DNA of 5,238 nt. Origin: Chloroflexia bacterium (GTDB taxonomy: Bacteria > Chloroflexota > Chloroflexia > Thermomicrobiales > CFX8). Position 1 is the first letter of the stretch. The number at the start of each line of letters is the position of its first letter. The notes below the pieces were generated by a model. The model saw only the letters and a program-made list of their open reading frames with translations, was not told where the DNA came from and did not search any database. A program made the position numbers and the translations under genes. Shown here piece by piece: positions 1-5,238 of the stretch. The stretch is taken from the NCBI GenBank assembly GCA_013696045.1, contig JACCZH010000315.1, positions 1 through 5,238 of the forward strand, given 5' to 3'.

Positions 1-62
1 CGCTCTATCCCTTCAATTCAAGTAGAGTGGGAGAATGTGTCTACATCACTTCTCGTAGCGCC

Positions 63-92
63 TGTCATCTCGACCGGAGTGGAGAGATGACA
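63..92. repeat. REP-like dispersed repeat copy forming a short hairpin
   Basis: Nine bases at 63-71 (TGTCATCTC) are the exact reverse complement of 84-92, with a 12-base loop. The core resembles the right-hand copy in the 3362-3495 element read on the other strand: both have GTCATC, then GACCG, then AGTGGA, then GAT in the same order. I therefore treat it as a member of the same dispersed family. A second small hairpin follows at 98-115 (TGTGGA / TCCACA, 6-base loop), between this repeat and the ppk2 start. Such repeats are usually intergenic, which argues against reading this stretch as protein-coding. Family membership rests on by-eye alignment of only three copies. Confidence 0.55.
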
Positions 93-137
93 ATCATTGT
101 GGAATCCGCTCCACATCATCCGCGGAATGAAGGTAGC

Positions 138-959
138 ATGGCAGCAGTGAACGTCGAACGCTTTCGGGTCTTTCCAAACAACCGGTTCCATCTTACGGAC
201 ATCGACAGCAACGATTCCGGGTTGGAGAGCGACGGCGAGCGCTCGGAGATCGAAGATCGGTTGAAACACAATCTTCACAGCCTGCGGGATCTCCAGGCGC
301 GGCTGTATGCCGAGCGCGAGCGGGCGCTGCTCATCATACTGCTGGCCACCGATACCGGCGGCAAAGACTCCACCATCCGGCGCATATTCAGCGGAGTGAA
401 TCCACAGGGCTGCCGCGTCGTCAGCTTTGGCCGGCCCACCGAGGAGGAGCTGTCGCACGACTTTCTCTGGAGAGTTCACCGGCATACGCCGTCCAGGGGA
501 TTGATCGGCATTTTCAATCGCTCGCACTATGAAGATGTCACCGTCCCAAGGGTCAAAGGCGACATCGACCACGATGAGCTCTTGCGACGCTACGAGCACA
601 TTCGTAACTTCGAGTCGCTGCTGCACGATAGCGGCGTTACGATTTTGAAGTTCCATCTTTCTATCTCCAAAGATGAGCAGGCCGAGCGCCTGCAGGATCG
701 GCTGGAGGACCCAGGCAAACACTGGAAATTCGACCCTTCCGACATCGAAGACCGCGAGCACTGGGCCGAGTATCAAACCGCATTCGAAGACGCAGTCAAC
801 GCCACCAGCACCGACCACGCGCCCTGGTTCGTCGTCCCCGCCAACCGGAAATGGTTCCGCGATGCCGTCATCTCGCGAATCATCGTCCAGACCCTCAAGC
901 GGATGGATCCGCAATATCCGCCCCCGGTAGAGAACCTGGACACGTACGAGGTACGGTAG
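138..959 (+). CDS. ppk2: Polyphosphate kinase 2 (PPK2) family protein, polyphosphate:nucleotide phosphotransferase
   Basis: Cytoplasmic enzyme of the PPK2 family, expected to transfer phosphate between inorganic polyphosphate and nucleoside mono- or diphosphates. From the ATG at 138 it has 273 residues, normal for the family. The order of family blocks is intact: an N-terminal FRV...LTDID segment (about 9-23), a helix with DLQARLYAE (51-59), a Walker A-type loop ATDTGGKD (70-77, Lys76), SGVNPQG (85-91), HDFLWRVHR (107-115), the FNRSHYED block (126-133), LKFHLSISKDEQ (170-181), WKF (196-198), STDHAPWFVVPANRKW (224-239) and a DPQYPPP tail (257-263). The Walker A loop begins with Ala where Gly is usual. 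I chose start 138 because GAAGG (129-133) precedes it by four bases and the homologous region begins just after. In-frame ATGs at 27 and 87 would require translating the repeat at 63-92. No clear promoter is seen. The next gene begins 140 bases downstream and seems separate. Nucleotide preference cannot be told from sequence alone. Confidence 0.9.
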   Translation: MAAVNVERFRVFPNNRFHLTDIDSNDSGLESDGERSEIEDRLKHNLHSLRDLQARLYAERERALLIILLATDTGGKDSTIRRIFSGVNPQGCRVVSFGRPTEEELSHDFLWRVHRHTPSRGLIGIFNRSHYEDVTVPRVKGDIDHDELLRRYEHIRNFESLLHDSGVTILKFHLSISKDEQAERLQDRLEDPGKHWKFDPSDIEDREHWAEYQTAFEDAVNATSTDHAPWFVVPANRKWFRDAVISRIIVQTLKRMDPQYPPPVENLDTYEVR

Positions 960-1037
960 AGAGCCGTCGTCTCACATGTGGTTGAATTGCCCCTGCCGGG
1001 TGTGCGTTTTAGTCACCAGTCTCGGTCTAACGTTTTC

Positions 1038-1071
1038 CGCGCCGGCGCGTTGTTAAGTCCGTAGCTACAAT
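1038..1071 (+). promoter_or_regulatory. Candidate promoter region of the VanW gene: palindrome plus -10-like TACAAT
   Basis: TACAAT at 1066-1071 is a good match to a sigma-70 -10 box and lies 28 bases before the ATG at 1100. The matching -35 position holds no TTGACA-like hexamer. Instead a perfect 12-base palindrome, CGCGCCGGCGCG, occupies 1038-1049 and overlaps where a -35 box would be. The palindrome could be an operator site or a chance result of high GC content. No convincing terminator for ppk2 is visible in 960-1030, so readthrough from ppk2 is possible. Confidence 0.3.
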
Positions 1072-1099
1072 AGACACGAAATCATCACGAGAGCATTGA

Positions 1100-3328
1100 A
1101 TGAGCACAATTTCCAATACCAATGAAAACGCTGTTTCCTGGCCAAACATCGGCAAATCCGGGTCGAAGACGCAAAACCGCCAGCCGCGCGGTGGCAGGAA
1201 GCTCTGGACGTACCTTTCTGTCGCCTCGATGGCAATCCCGGCCGCCATGTTGCTCGTGGCCGGTGTTATCGCCGGGCTACCGGCGGAAGACGGCGCGATT
1301 GAGTCCGGCGTCCGCATCGGCGGCTACCAGGTGGGAAATGCCGGCTGGCAACAGACCTCGGCCGATCTCGAGGCCAGTCTACAGTCATATCTCAACGAGC
1401 CCGTGGTGTTGCAACTGGGCGAGCGCACTCAGGAAGTCGCACCGGCCGAGCTGGGCATCTCCTTTGACATGGACGCCACATTCGCCCGTGCCATGGCCGT
1501 TGGACGCGGTGGTGTCGTTGAAGCCGCCAGCGAGCGCTTTGTGGCGCACACCTCCGGCGTCAACGTCAGCCCGGTTGTTACCTACGATTCCGGCCAGTTC
1601 ATGGACATGCTCGGGACGTTGTCACAGGGAGTTATCCAGCAGCCGGTAGATGCCCGTTTTGCTTTTGAAAACGGTCAGATCGTGATCGAGCCGTCGCAGG
1701 ACGGCGTCGGCATCGACTCGCAGAGCGCCGCACTGAACCTTCAGGAAGCCGCCGGGGAGTTTGACCACGGCCCGGTAGAAATCCCGACGGTCTCGATTGA
1801 CCCGAACGTCTCAACCGCCGACCTCGAAGCGGTGCAAGCCGACGCGAACCGACTGGCTGGGCAGCCACTGCGTCTCTTTTACGAGGGCGACGGCTGGCAG
1901 CTAGGTCAGCAAGAGCTGGTATCCCTGCTTGGCTACGCAAACGGCGCGGTAAGCCTCAATATGACAGCGGTCGAGCAGCGTATCGGCGCCCTGGCCGGCG
2001 CAATTGATACCCCGGCCAGGAACGCTACCATCCAGCACTCCGGCGACGGCACGTTCGCCATCGTCCCGGAAACGCTTGAGCGCAACCTGGATTCCTCCGC
2101 CAGCGTGGAGGTCGTCGAGTCCGCCCTGCGCCAGAACGAGCACGATGTGGTTCTGGTGGTGACTGAGAAGAGCCCGCCCATCGTCTCCGAGCGGCTTCAA
2201 CCGCTCCACCAGGAGATCACGGACATCATGAGCCGGGGCATGCTGCTGACCTGGCCAGAGGGCCAACAGTGGCTTAACCCGGTTGAATACGCCAATGTTT
2301 TCCAGTTCAACGAGCAAGACGCCACCCTCTCAATTGACCGCGAGAAGCTGAGTGCCGCAATCAAGCCAATCGCCGACGAGGTGGGCTGGCCGGCTTCCGG
2401 CCTGCGCTGGAAGGGCGGACAATTCGTCACGACACCGGATTCTGATCCGGGCCGGTCCGTCGATCTGCCGATCACCGTCACCAAAGTGGCCGAGGGCGCG
2501 TTAAACGGCAACCCGGTCGTTGAGCTGGCTATCGGACCGGCTGAGGACCCCGCGCAGATGGCCAATGACATTACGATCACCGACATGCTCGCCAACGCCT
2601 CAACCTACTACGGCGATTCCGGCAACAACCGGCGGATCAATGTCGAAGTGGGCGCCGCGGCGCTGGACGGCGTGCTCATCCCGCCGGGCGGCACGTTCTC
2701 GTTTAACGACGCCGTCGGAGGCTCAACCGGTCTTGACGATGGCTACCAGATGGGCTACGGAATTATCACCGGCTCTGACGGCGTGCCCAAGACTGTGCCG
2801 TCAGTGGCAGGCGGCATCTGCCAGGTGGCTACCACCGCGTTCCAGGCCGCATTCTGGTCCGGCATGGAGATCACCAACCGCAACTGGCACCTCTACTGGA
2901 TTCCCAACTATGGCAACGGCACCGGCGGCTTGCAGGGACTGGACGCCACGGTCGACGCTGACTACGACCTGGACTCGAACTGGGTCAACCCGACTGATAA
3001 CTGGGTAGCCGTTCGCTCCTACACCGACGGCTCGCGCCACCATGTCGAGATCTGGGGCACCAATCAGAACTGGACTGTCGAAGTTGACGAGCCGGTCATC
3101 ACCAACGTGGTCGCGGCCGACAAAAACACCGTCCACCGCGAAGAGAGCCCGGATATCGAACCCGGCCAGGAAGTCCATGTCGAGACCGCCCGTGACGGCT
3201 TCAACGCCTCCATCCACCGTGTCGTCAAGGACGCCAGCGGCCAGGTCATCAGCGACCGCACCTTCGACAGCTACTACCAGCCCTCCCGCAACGTCGTCCT
3301 GGTTGCGCCGGGCGAGGGTGGGAGGTAA
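1100..3328 (+). CDS. Membrane-anchored VanW family protein with repeated putative peptidoglycan-binding modules
   Basis: 742-residue protein. A basic cytoplasmic head (RQPRGGRK, 27-34) precedes one hydrophobic segment (about 35-60), so the rest should lie outside the membrane, by signal anchor or uncleaved signal. Residues 85-482 look like three diverged copies of a YoaR/PG_binding_4-type module (about 85-235, 239-363, 366-482). Each has a 'DL...L...P..L' opening, a 'P.EL' or 'Q.ELVSLLG' strand and an acidic helix. The VanW domain follows (about 494-655) with INVEVGAAALDG (513-524), PPGGTFSFNDAVG (528-540), GGICQVATT (571-579, Cys574), WHLYW (596-600) and LDATV (614-618). Residues 663-737 resemble a degenerate G5 domain. 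The start is fixed by an in-frame TGA at 1097-1099 directly before the ATG; the ribosome-binding site is weak (CGAGAG, 1088-1093). VanW occurs in some vancomycin-resistance clusters, but its biochemical role is unsettled and no van genes are here, so resistance should not be inferred. A cell-wall or envelope role is likely. Confidence 0.85.
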   Translation: MSTISNTNENAVSWPNIGKSGSKTQNRQPRGGRKLWTYLSVASMAIPAAMLLVAGVIAGLPAEDGAIESGVRIGGYQVGNAGWQQTSADLEASLQSYLNEPVVLQLGERTQEVAPAELGISFDMDATFARAMAVGRGGVVEAASERFVAHTSGVNVSPVVTYDSGQFMDMLGTLSQGVIQQPVDARFAFENGQIVIEPSQDGVGIDSQSAALNLQEAAGEFDHGPVEIPTVSIDPNVSTADLEAVQADANRLAGQPLRLFYEGDGWQLGQQELVSLLGYANGAVSLNMTAVEQRIGALAGAIDTPARNATIQHSGDGTFAIVPETLERNLDSSASVEVVESALRQNEHDVVLVVTEKSPPIVSERLQPLHQEITDIMSRGMLLTWPEGQQWLNPVEYANVFQFNEQDATLSIDREKLSAAIKPIADEVGWPASGLRWKGGQFVTTPDSDPGRSVDLPITVTKVAEGALNGNPVVELAIGPAEDPAQMANDITITDMLANASTYYGDSGNNRRINVEVGAAALDGVLIPPGGTFSFNDAVGGSTGLDDGYQMGYGIITGSDGVPKTVPSVAGGICQVATTAFQAAFWSGMEITNRNWHLYWIPNYGNGTGGLQGLDATVDADYDLDSNWVNPTDNWVAVRSYTDGSRHHVEIWGTNQNWTVEVDEPVITNVVAADKNTVHREESPDIEPGQEVHVETARDGFNASIHRVVKDASGQVISDRTFDSYYQPSRNVVLVAPGEGGR

Positions 3329-3361
3329 AGTCCCTCACCTGGTACCGACTTGAGCGGGATT

Positions 3362-3495
3362 AGTGACGAGAACGACGTTATTTGGTCATCCTGAGCGGAG
3401 CGCAGCGCAGTCGAATGGATCCCTTCTAGCTGGCTGGGTGTTGAACGAGATCCTTCCACTTCGGTCAGGATGACTCTGGGGAAACGAGCGTCACT
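3362..3495. repeat. Nested inverted repeat built from two divergent REP-like copies
   Basis: GTCATCCTGA (3385-3394) is matched exactly in inverse by TCAGGATGAC (3465-3474). An inner pair GGATC (3417-3421) / GATCC (3449-3453) and an outer pair AGTGACG (3362-3368) / CGTCACT (3489-3495) are arranged symmetrically around it. The left unit carries the longer form with AGCGGAGCGCAGCGCAGTCG after the GTCATCCTGA. The right unit, read on the minus strand, carries the shorter form with CCGAAGTGGAAGGATC. This is the pattern of paired REP-type elements lying tail to tail. The arrangement lacks an open reading frame for a transposase, so if mobile it would depend on enzymes elsewhere. It fills most of the gap between two convergent genes. 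Confidence 0.65.
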
Positions 3496-3533
3496 CACAA
3501 CGGGTCTATAACAGTCATCAACACCGTCAAACA

Positions 3534-3561
3534 AACCCCCGGCGGTTTTCCGCCGGGGGTT
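3534..3561. terminator. Bidirectional intrinsic terminator between the VanW and citrate synthase genes
   Basis: Perfect 12-bp stem (AACCCCCGGCGG at 3534-3545 with its complement at 3550-3561) closed by a TTTT loop. Read on the minus strand, the stem is followed by TGTTTG, so it fits best as the terminator of the citrate synthase gene, whose stop codon lies 30 bases before it. Read on the plus strand it is followed by CTTCG, a weaker T tract, but it can still stop transcripts coming from the VanW gene past the repeat. Confidence 0.8.
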
Positions 3562-3590
3562 CTTCGTATACGTGTGACTGCAAGCGGAAG

Positions 3591-4730
3591 TTAGCCCCGC
3601 TCACCAATCGGCACAAACTCCTGATTGGCTGGGCCGACGTACTCGGCCTGGGGGCGCATGAGGCGGTTGTCGGCCACCTGCTCCATCAGGTTGGCGCTCC
3701 AGCCTCCGATGCGGGAGAGCGCGAACACGGCCGGCATCAGGTCGGGCTGGAAGCCAAGATTGTAGAGCAGTGGGGCGGAATAGAACTCGACGTTGGGGTA
3801 GAGCTTGCGCTCGGTGAAGTACGGGTGGTCGTTGGTGAGGACTTCCATATTGTGCGCCAGCTGGTACCAGGTGTCGTCGCCCACTTCGTCAGCGATCTTC
3901 TCGGACCAGGCCATCAGGTGGTTCACCCTCGGGTCACGCGTCTTGTAAATGCGGTGGCCGATGCCCATCAGGCGCCGCTTGATCTGGAGCGACTCGTCAA
4001 CATAGGCCCGGATCTTGTTCGGGTCGCCGATCTCCAGCAGCATCTTCATGGCCATCATGTTCGCGCCGCCGTGGGCGACACCCTTCAGGCTGCCCAGCGC
4101 GGCGGTAATGGCCGAGTAGTAGTCGGAAGACGACGAGATCGTCGAGCGCGCGGTAAAGGTCGATGCGTTCATCGAGTGCTCAACCAGCAGCATCAGGTAG
4201 GTGTCAAACGCCCTGGCCTTGCTCTCGGATTGCTTCTCGCCGTGCACCATATACAGGAAGTTGGCGGCGGTTTGCAGCTTGGCGTCCGGCTCAACCGGCT
4301 CCTTGCCGTTGCGCAGCCGCTCGTAGGCGGCCAGCATGGTTGGGAACGCGGCGGTGGCCCGGATCGCCTTCTCTCTCAGGTCGCCCTGGTCCCAGGAGTC
4401 CTGTTCGGGGTCCAGCATGCCCAGCGCCGTCACGCCAGCCTTGAGCGCGTCGATTGGCGGCCCGCTCTTTGGCAGGGCACGGATCACGTTCAAGACCTCG
4501 TCCGGCAGCTTGCGGTGCCGGGCAAGGTGGCTGTTCAGCTCGTCGAGCTGGGACTGGGTCGGTAGCGTCTCATACCAGAGGAGGTGCAGAACCTCCTCGA
4601 ACGTCACTTTATTGACGATGTCATTGGCGTTGTATCCTCGATAGGTAAGAATGCCGTTGGTGCCGTCAACCGAGCTTAACGCGGTTTCGGCAACGACAAG
4701 GCCCTCAAGCCCCGCTGCAACTGCGCTCAT
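3591..4730 (-). CDS. gltA: Citrate synthase (type II-like, 379 residues)
   Basis: Condenses oxaloacetate and acetyl-CoA to citrate, the entry reaction of the TCA cycle; a 2-methylcitrate synthase role cannot be excluded. The length of 379 residues fits the short bacterial/archaeal (TIGR01800-like) form rather than the longer allosteric GltA type. Landmarks are the opening ETALSSVDGTNGILTYRGY (15-33), EHSMNASTFTAR (184-195, His185), AHGGAN (219-224, His220), GIGHRIYKTRDPR (256-268, His259 and Arg268), NVEFYS (313-318), ALSR (337-340, Arg340) and RLMRP (356-360, Arg359). By motif alignment with pig enzyme, the His pair and substrate-binding Arg residues are present. The position of the catalytic Asp (pig Asp375) is Glu315 (codon GAG at 3786-3788). 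The usual GW.AH motif reads GWSAN (343-347). The start at 4730 is supported by GAGAGGAA eight bases upstream. The gene stands alone, convergent to the VanW gene and divergent from the orphan gene. The symbol is by family only. Confidence 0.92.
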   Translation of the reverse strand: MSAVAAGLEGLVVAETALSSVDGTNGILTYRGYNANDIVNKVTFEEVLHLLWYETLPTQSQLDELNSHLARHRKLPDEVLNVIRALPKSGPPIDALKAGVTALGMLDPEQDSWDQGDLREKAIRATAAFPTMLAAYERLRNGKEPVEPDAKLQTAANFLYMVHGEKQSESKARAFDTYLMLLVEHSMNASTFTARSTISSSSDYYSAITAALGSLKGVAHGGANMMAMKMLLEIGDPNKIRAYVDESLQIKRRLMGIGHRIYKTRDPRVNHLMAWSEKIADEVGDDTWYQLAHNMEVLTNDHPYFTERKLYPNVEFYSAPLLYNLGFQPDLMPAVFALSRIGGWSANLMEQVADNRLMRPQAEYVGPANQEFVPIGERG

Positions 4731-4738
4731 GATATCCG

Positions 4739-4746
4739 TTCCTCTC
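4739..4746 (-). promoter_or_regulatory. Ribosome-binding site of citrate synthase
   Basis: On the minus strand the sequence reads GAGAGGAA followed by eight bases and the ATG at 4730-4728. It is the strongest Shine-Dalgarno match in the window and fixes the start codon. I could not find a convincing -35/-10 pair for this gene further upstream. Confidence 0.75.
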
Positions 4747-4783
4747 GTGTGGCTGGTGATTTAACATCGGCGGCCTGCGCCGG

Positions 4784-4813
4784 TTCATCGCGAAAGCGTC
4801 TTTAAGGTATCCT
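4784..4813 (+). promoter_or_regulatory. Weak candidate promoter for the orphan gene
   Basis: TATCCT (4808-4813) resembles a -10 box, with TTCATC (4784-4789) 18 bases upstream as a poor -35 box. Transcription from here would start at about 4820, so the whole inverted repeat at 4827-4870 would be in the RNA leader. Three matches out of six at -35 make this tentative. Confidence 0.25.
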
Positions 4814-4826
4814 AGCACGATCTCTT

Positions 4827-4870
4827 CGGAACCCGCGAGCGCTGGCCAAGTCCCAGGCTCGCGGGTTCCG
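4827..4870 (+). promoter_or_regulatory. Perfect 14-bp inverted repeat / leader hairpin upstream of the orphan gene
   Basis: CGGAACCCGCGAGC (4827-4840) is exactly complementary to 4857-4870. After a single bulged G (4841), CTGG (4842-4845) pairs with CCAG (4853-4856), leaving a 7-base loop CCAAGTC. As RNA it would be a very stable hairpin ending about nine bases before the AAGGA (4879-4883) of the downstream gene. It has no T tract on either strand, so it is not a normal intrinsic terminator. It may act as an RNA structure (stability, translation control, protein binding) or as a DNA operator between two divergent genes. Structure is seen directly; function is unknown. Confidence 0.6.
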
Positions 4871-4896
4871 TCCAGCGGAAGGACCCATCTCTCACC

Positions 4897-5202
4897 ATGC
4901 CACACGATTCCGGGCCTGACCAGCTCTTTATCTGGCTCGACAGCAACCCGGAGGGCGAGCTGGCCAACGTCACCATAGACGACACGCCCGGCGTCTCCGA
5001 CCTCGACCTCATCGCGGAGGCCGTGCTGGACGGCCGTCTGGGCCGCTATCTGCCGGTCACGATCCGGTTCGCCACCCACCCCGAGCCAATACCCAGAAAC
5101 GTGCGCTCGATCGACACCGCCCGCCTGCTGCGCGACCGGACCATCCCGCACCTGCGGCGTTATGAGATTGTGTCGACGGCAGCGGACGACGCCCTCCTGT
5201 AA
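4897..5202 (+). CDS. Hypothetical protein, 101 residues
   Basis: I do not recognise a family. The protein has no signal peptide, membrane segment, cysteine or obvious metal motif, so it is probably a small soluble cytoplasmic protein. The first 46 residues are acidic (PDQLFIWLDSNPEGEL, VTIDDTPGVSDLDLIAEAVLDG) with a likely helix at 35-49. The second half is richer in Arg (RNVRSIDTARLLRDRTIPHLRR, 67-88) and looks helical. The ATG at 4897 is the only start: the frame is open upstream to a TAG at 4813-4815 but contains no ATG, GTG or TTG. AAGGA (4879-4883) lies 13 bases before it, longer than usual. Support for a real gene comes from its upstream hairpin, the terminator that begins at its stop codon, and the lack of a better frame. 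It is divergent from citrate synthase and seems to be a single-gene transcription unit. Confidence 0.65.
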   Translation: MPHDSGPDQLFIWLDSNPEGELANVTIDDTPGVSDLDLIAEAVLDGRLGRYLPVTIRFATHPEPIPRNVRSIDTARLLRDRTIPHLRRYEIVSTAADDALL

Positions 5203-5225
5203 AGACGTCCCGCCGGGACGTCTTT
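5201..5225 (+). terminator. Intrinsic terminator overlapping the stop codon of the orphan gene
   Basis: AAAGACGTCCC (5201-5211) pairs perfectly with 5215-5225 around a 3-base loop (GCC). The TAA stop at 5200-5202 runs into the first stem bases. The stem ends in TTT on the plus strand and, by symmetry, TTT on the minus strand, so it may also serve a convergent gene beyond the window. The T tract after the stem is short (then GAAAC), so efficiency is uncertain. Confidence 0.7.
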
Positions 5226-5238
5226 GAAACCCCCAACC

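Noticed and set aside
18..914. Minus-strand open frame of 298 codons over ppk2
   Set aside because: It is antisense to a clear PPK2 gene, has no recognisable domain, and reflects GC-rich codon structure.
1100..3328. Vancomycin-resistance determinant
   Set aside because: Only the VanW domain is shared with such clusters. No vanH, vanA/B, vanX, vanR or vanS-like gene is in the window, and VanW proteins are widespread outside resistance.
3274..3534. Minus-strand open frame of 86 codons between the VanW and citrate synthase genes
   Set aside because: It is the translation of the repeat element plus the antisense of the VanW 3' end. Phrases such as VILTEVEGS and LRSAQDD are what this repeat family yields when translated.
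3825..4565. Plus-strand open frame of 246 codons over citrate synthase
   Set aside because: It mirrors a well-conserved citrate synthase on the other strand; its His/Val/Leu/Gly-rich composition is typical of an antisense shadow.
4840..4877. Pseudoknot or switch between GCTGG in the loop (4841-4845) and CCAGC (4872-4876)
   Set aside because: The complementarity is real, but only one base separates the 14-bp stem from the second strand, too short to span it, and the alternative pairing would destroy a much more stable stem.
4827..4896. T-box or other known riboswitch in the orphan gene leader
   Set aside because: The stem contains ACCCGCGAGC, loosely like a T-box antiterminator, but there is no specifier stem, no conserved T-box sequence, no terminator T tract, and too little leader RNA.
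4705..5151. Minus-strand open frame of 148 codons across the divergent gap
   Set aside because: It would run through the inverted repeat and overlap the citrate synthase start, which has a strong ribosome-binding site of its own. No family resemblance is seen.

Overview
The window is a GC-rich bacterial chromosome segment with four protein-coding genes that look unrelated in function. A polyphosphate kinase 2 (PPK2) family gene (138-959, +) is followed by a large membrane-anchored VanW-domain protein (1100-3328, +). A citrate synthase (3591-4730, -) runs convergent to the VanW gene. A 101-residue orphan protein (4897-5202, +) is divergent from the citrate synthase. I see no rRNA, tRNA, CRISPR array, transposase or phage gene.

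The source is probably a member of Chloroflexota, or a relative with similar genome habits. This is an inference from two things: the long VanW protein with repeated YoaR-type putative peptidoglycan-binding modules and a G5-like tail, and scattered imperfect copies of a 'GTCATCCTGA...GGATC' repeat of the kind I associate with that phylum. No rRNA or other phylogenetic marker is present, so this placement is moderate at best.

Layout. Bases 1-137 hold a short hairpin-forming repeat (63-92) and the ppk2 ribosome-binding site. Bases 960-1099 hold a possible -10 element and a 12-base perfect palindrome in front of the VanW gene. The 262-base convergent gap 3329-3590 holds a nested inverted repeat made of two divergent copies of the repeat family (3362-3495), then a strong GC-rich hairpin (3534-3561) placed to terminate transcription from both sides. 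The 166-base divergent gap 4731-4896 holds the citrate synthase ribosome-binding site, a weak promoter candidate for the orphan gene, and a perfect 14-bp inverted repeat (4827-4870) just upstream of the orphan gene. The orphan gene ends inside its own terminator hairpin (5201-5225).

The genes do not form an operon or an obvious pathway. PPK2 handles polyphosphate and nucleotides, citrate synthase is the entry step of the TCA cycle, and the VanW protein probably acts at the cell envelope. The least-explained part is the 3' end: a small unrecognised protein in its own transcription unit, with a long structured leader. The most notable protein-level oddity is that the citrate synthase appears to carry Glu instead of the usual catalytic Asp. 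I do not see convincing evidence of a new multi-gene system.
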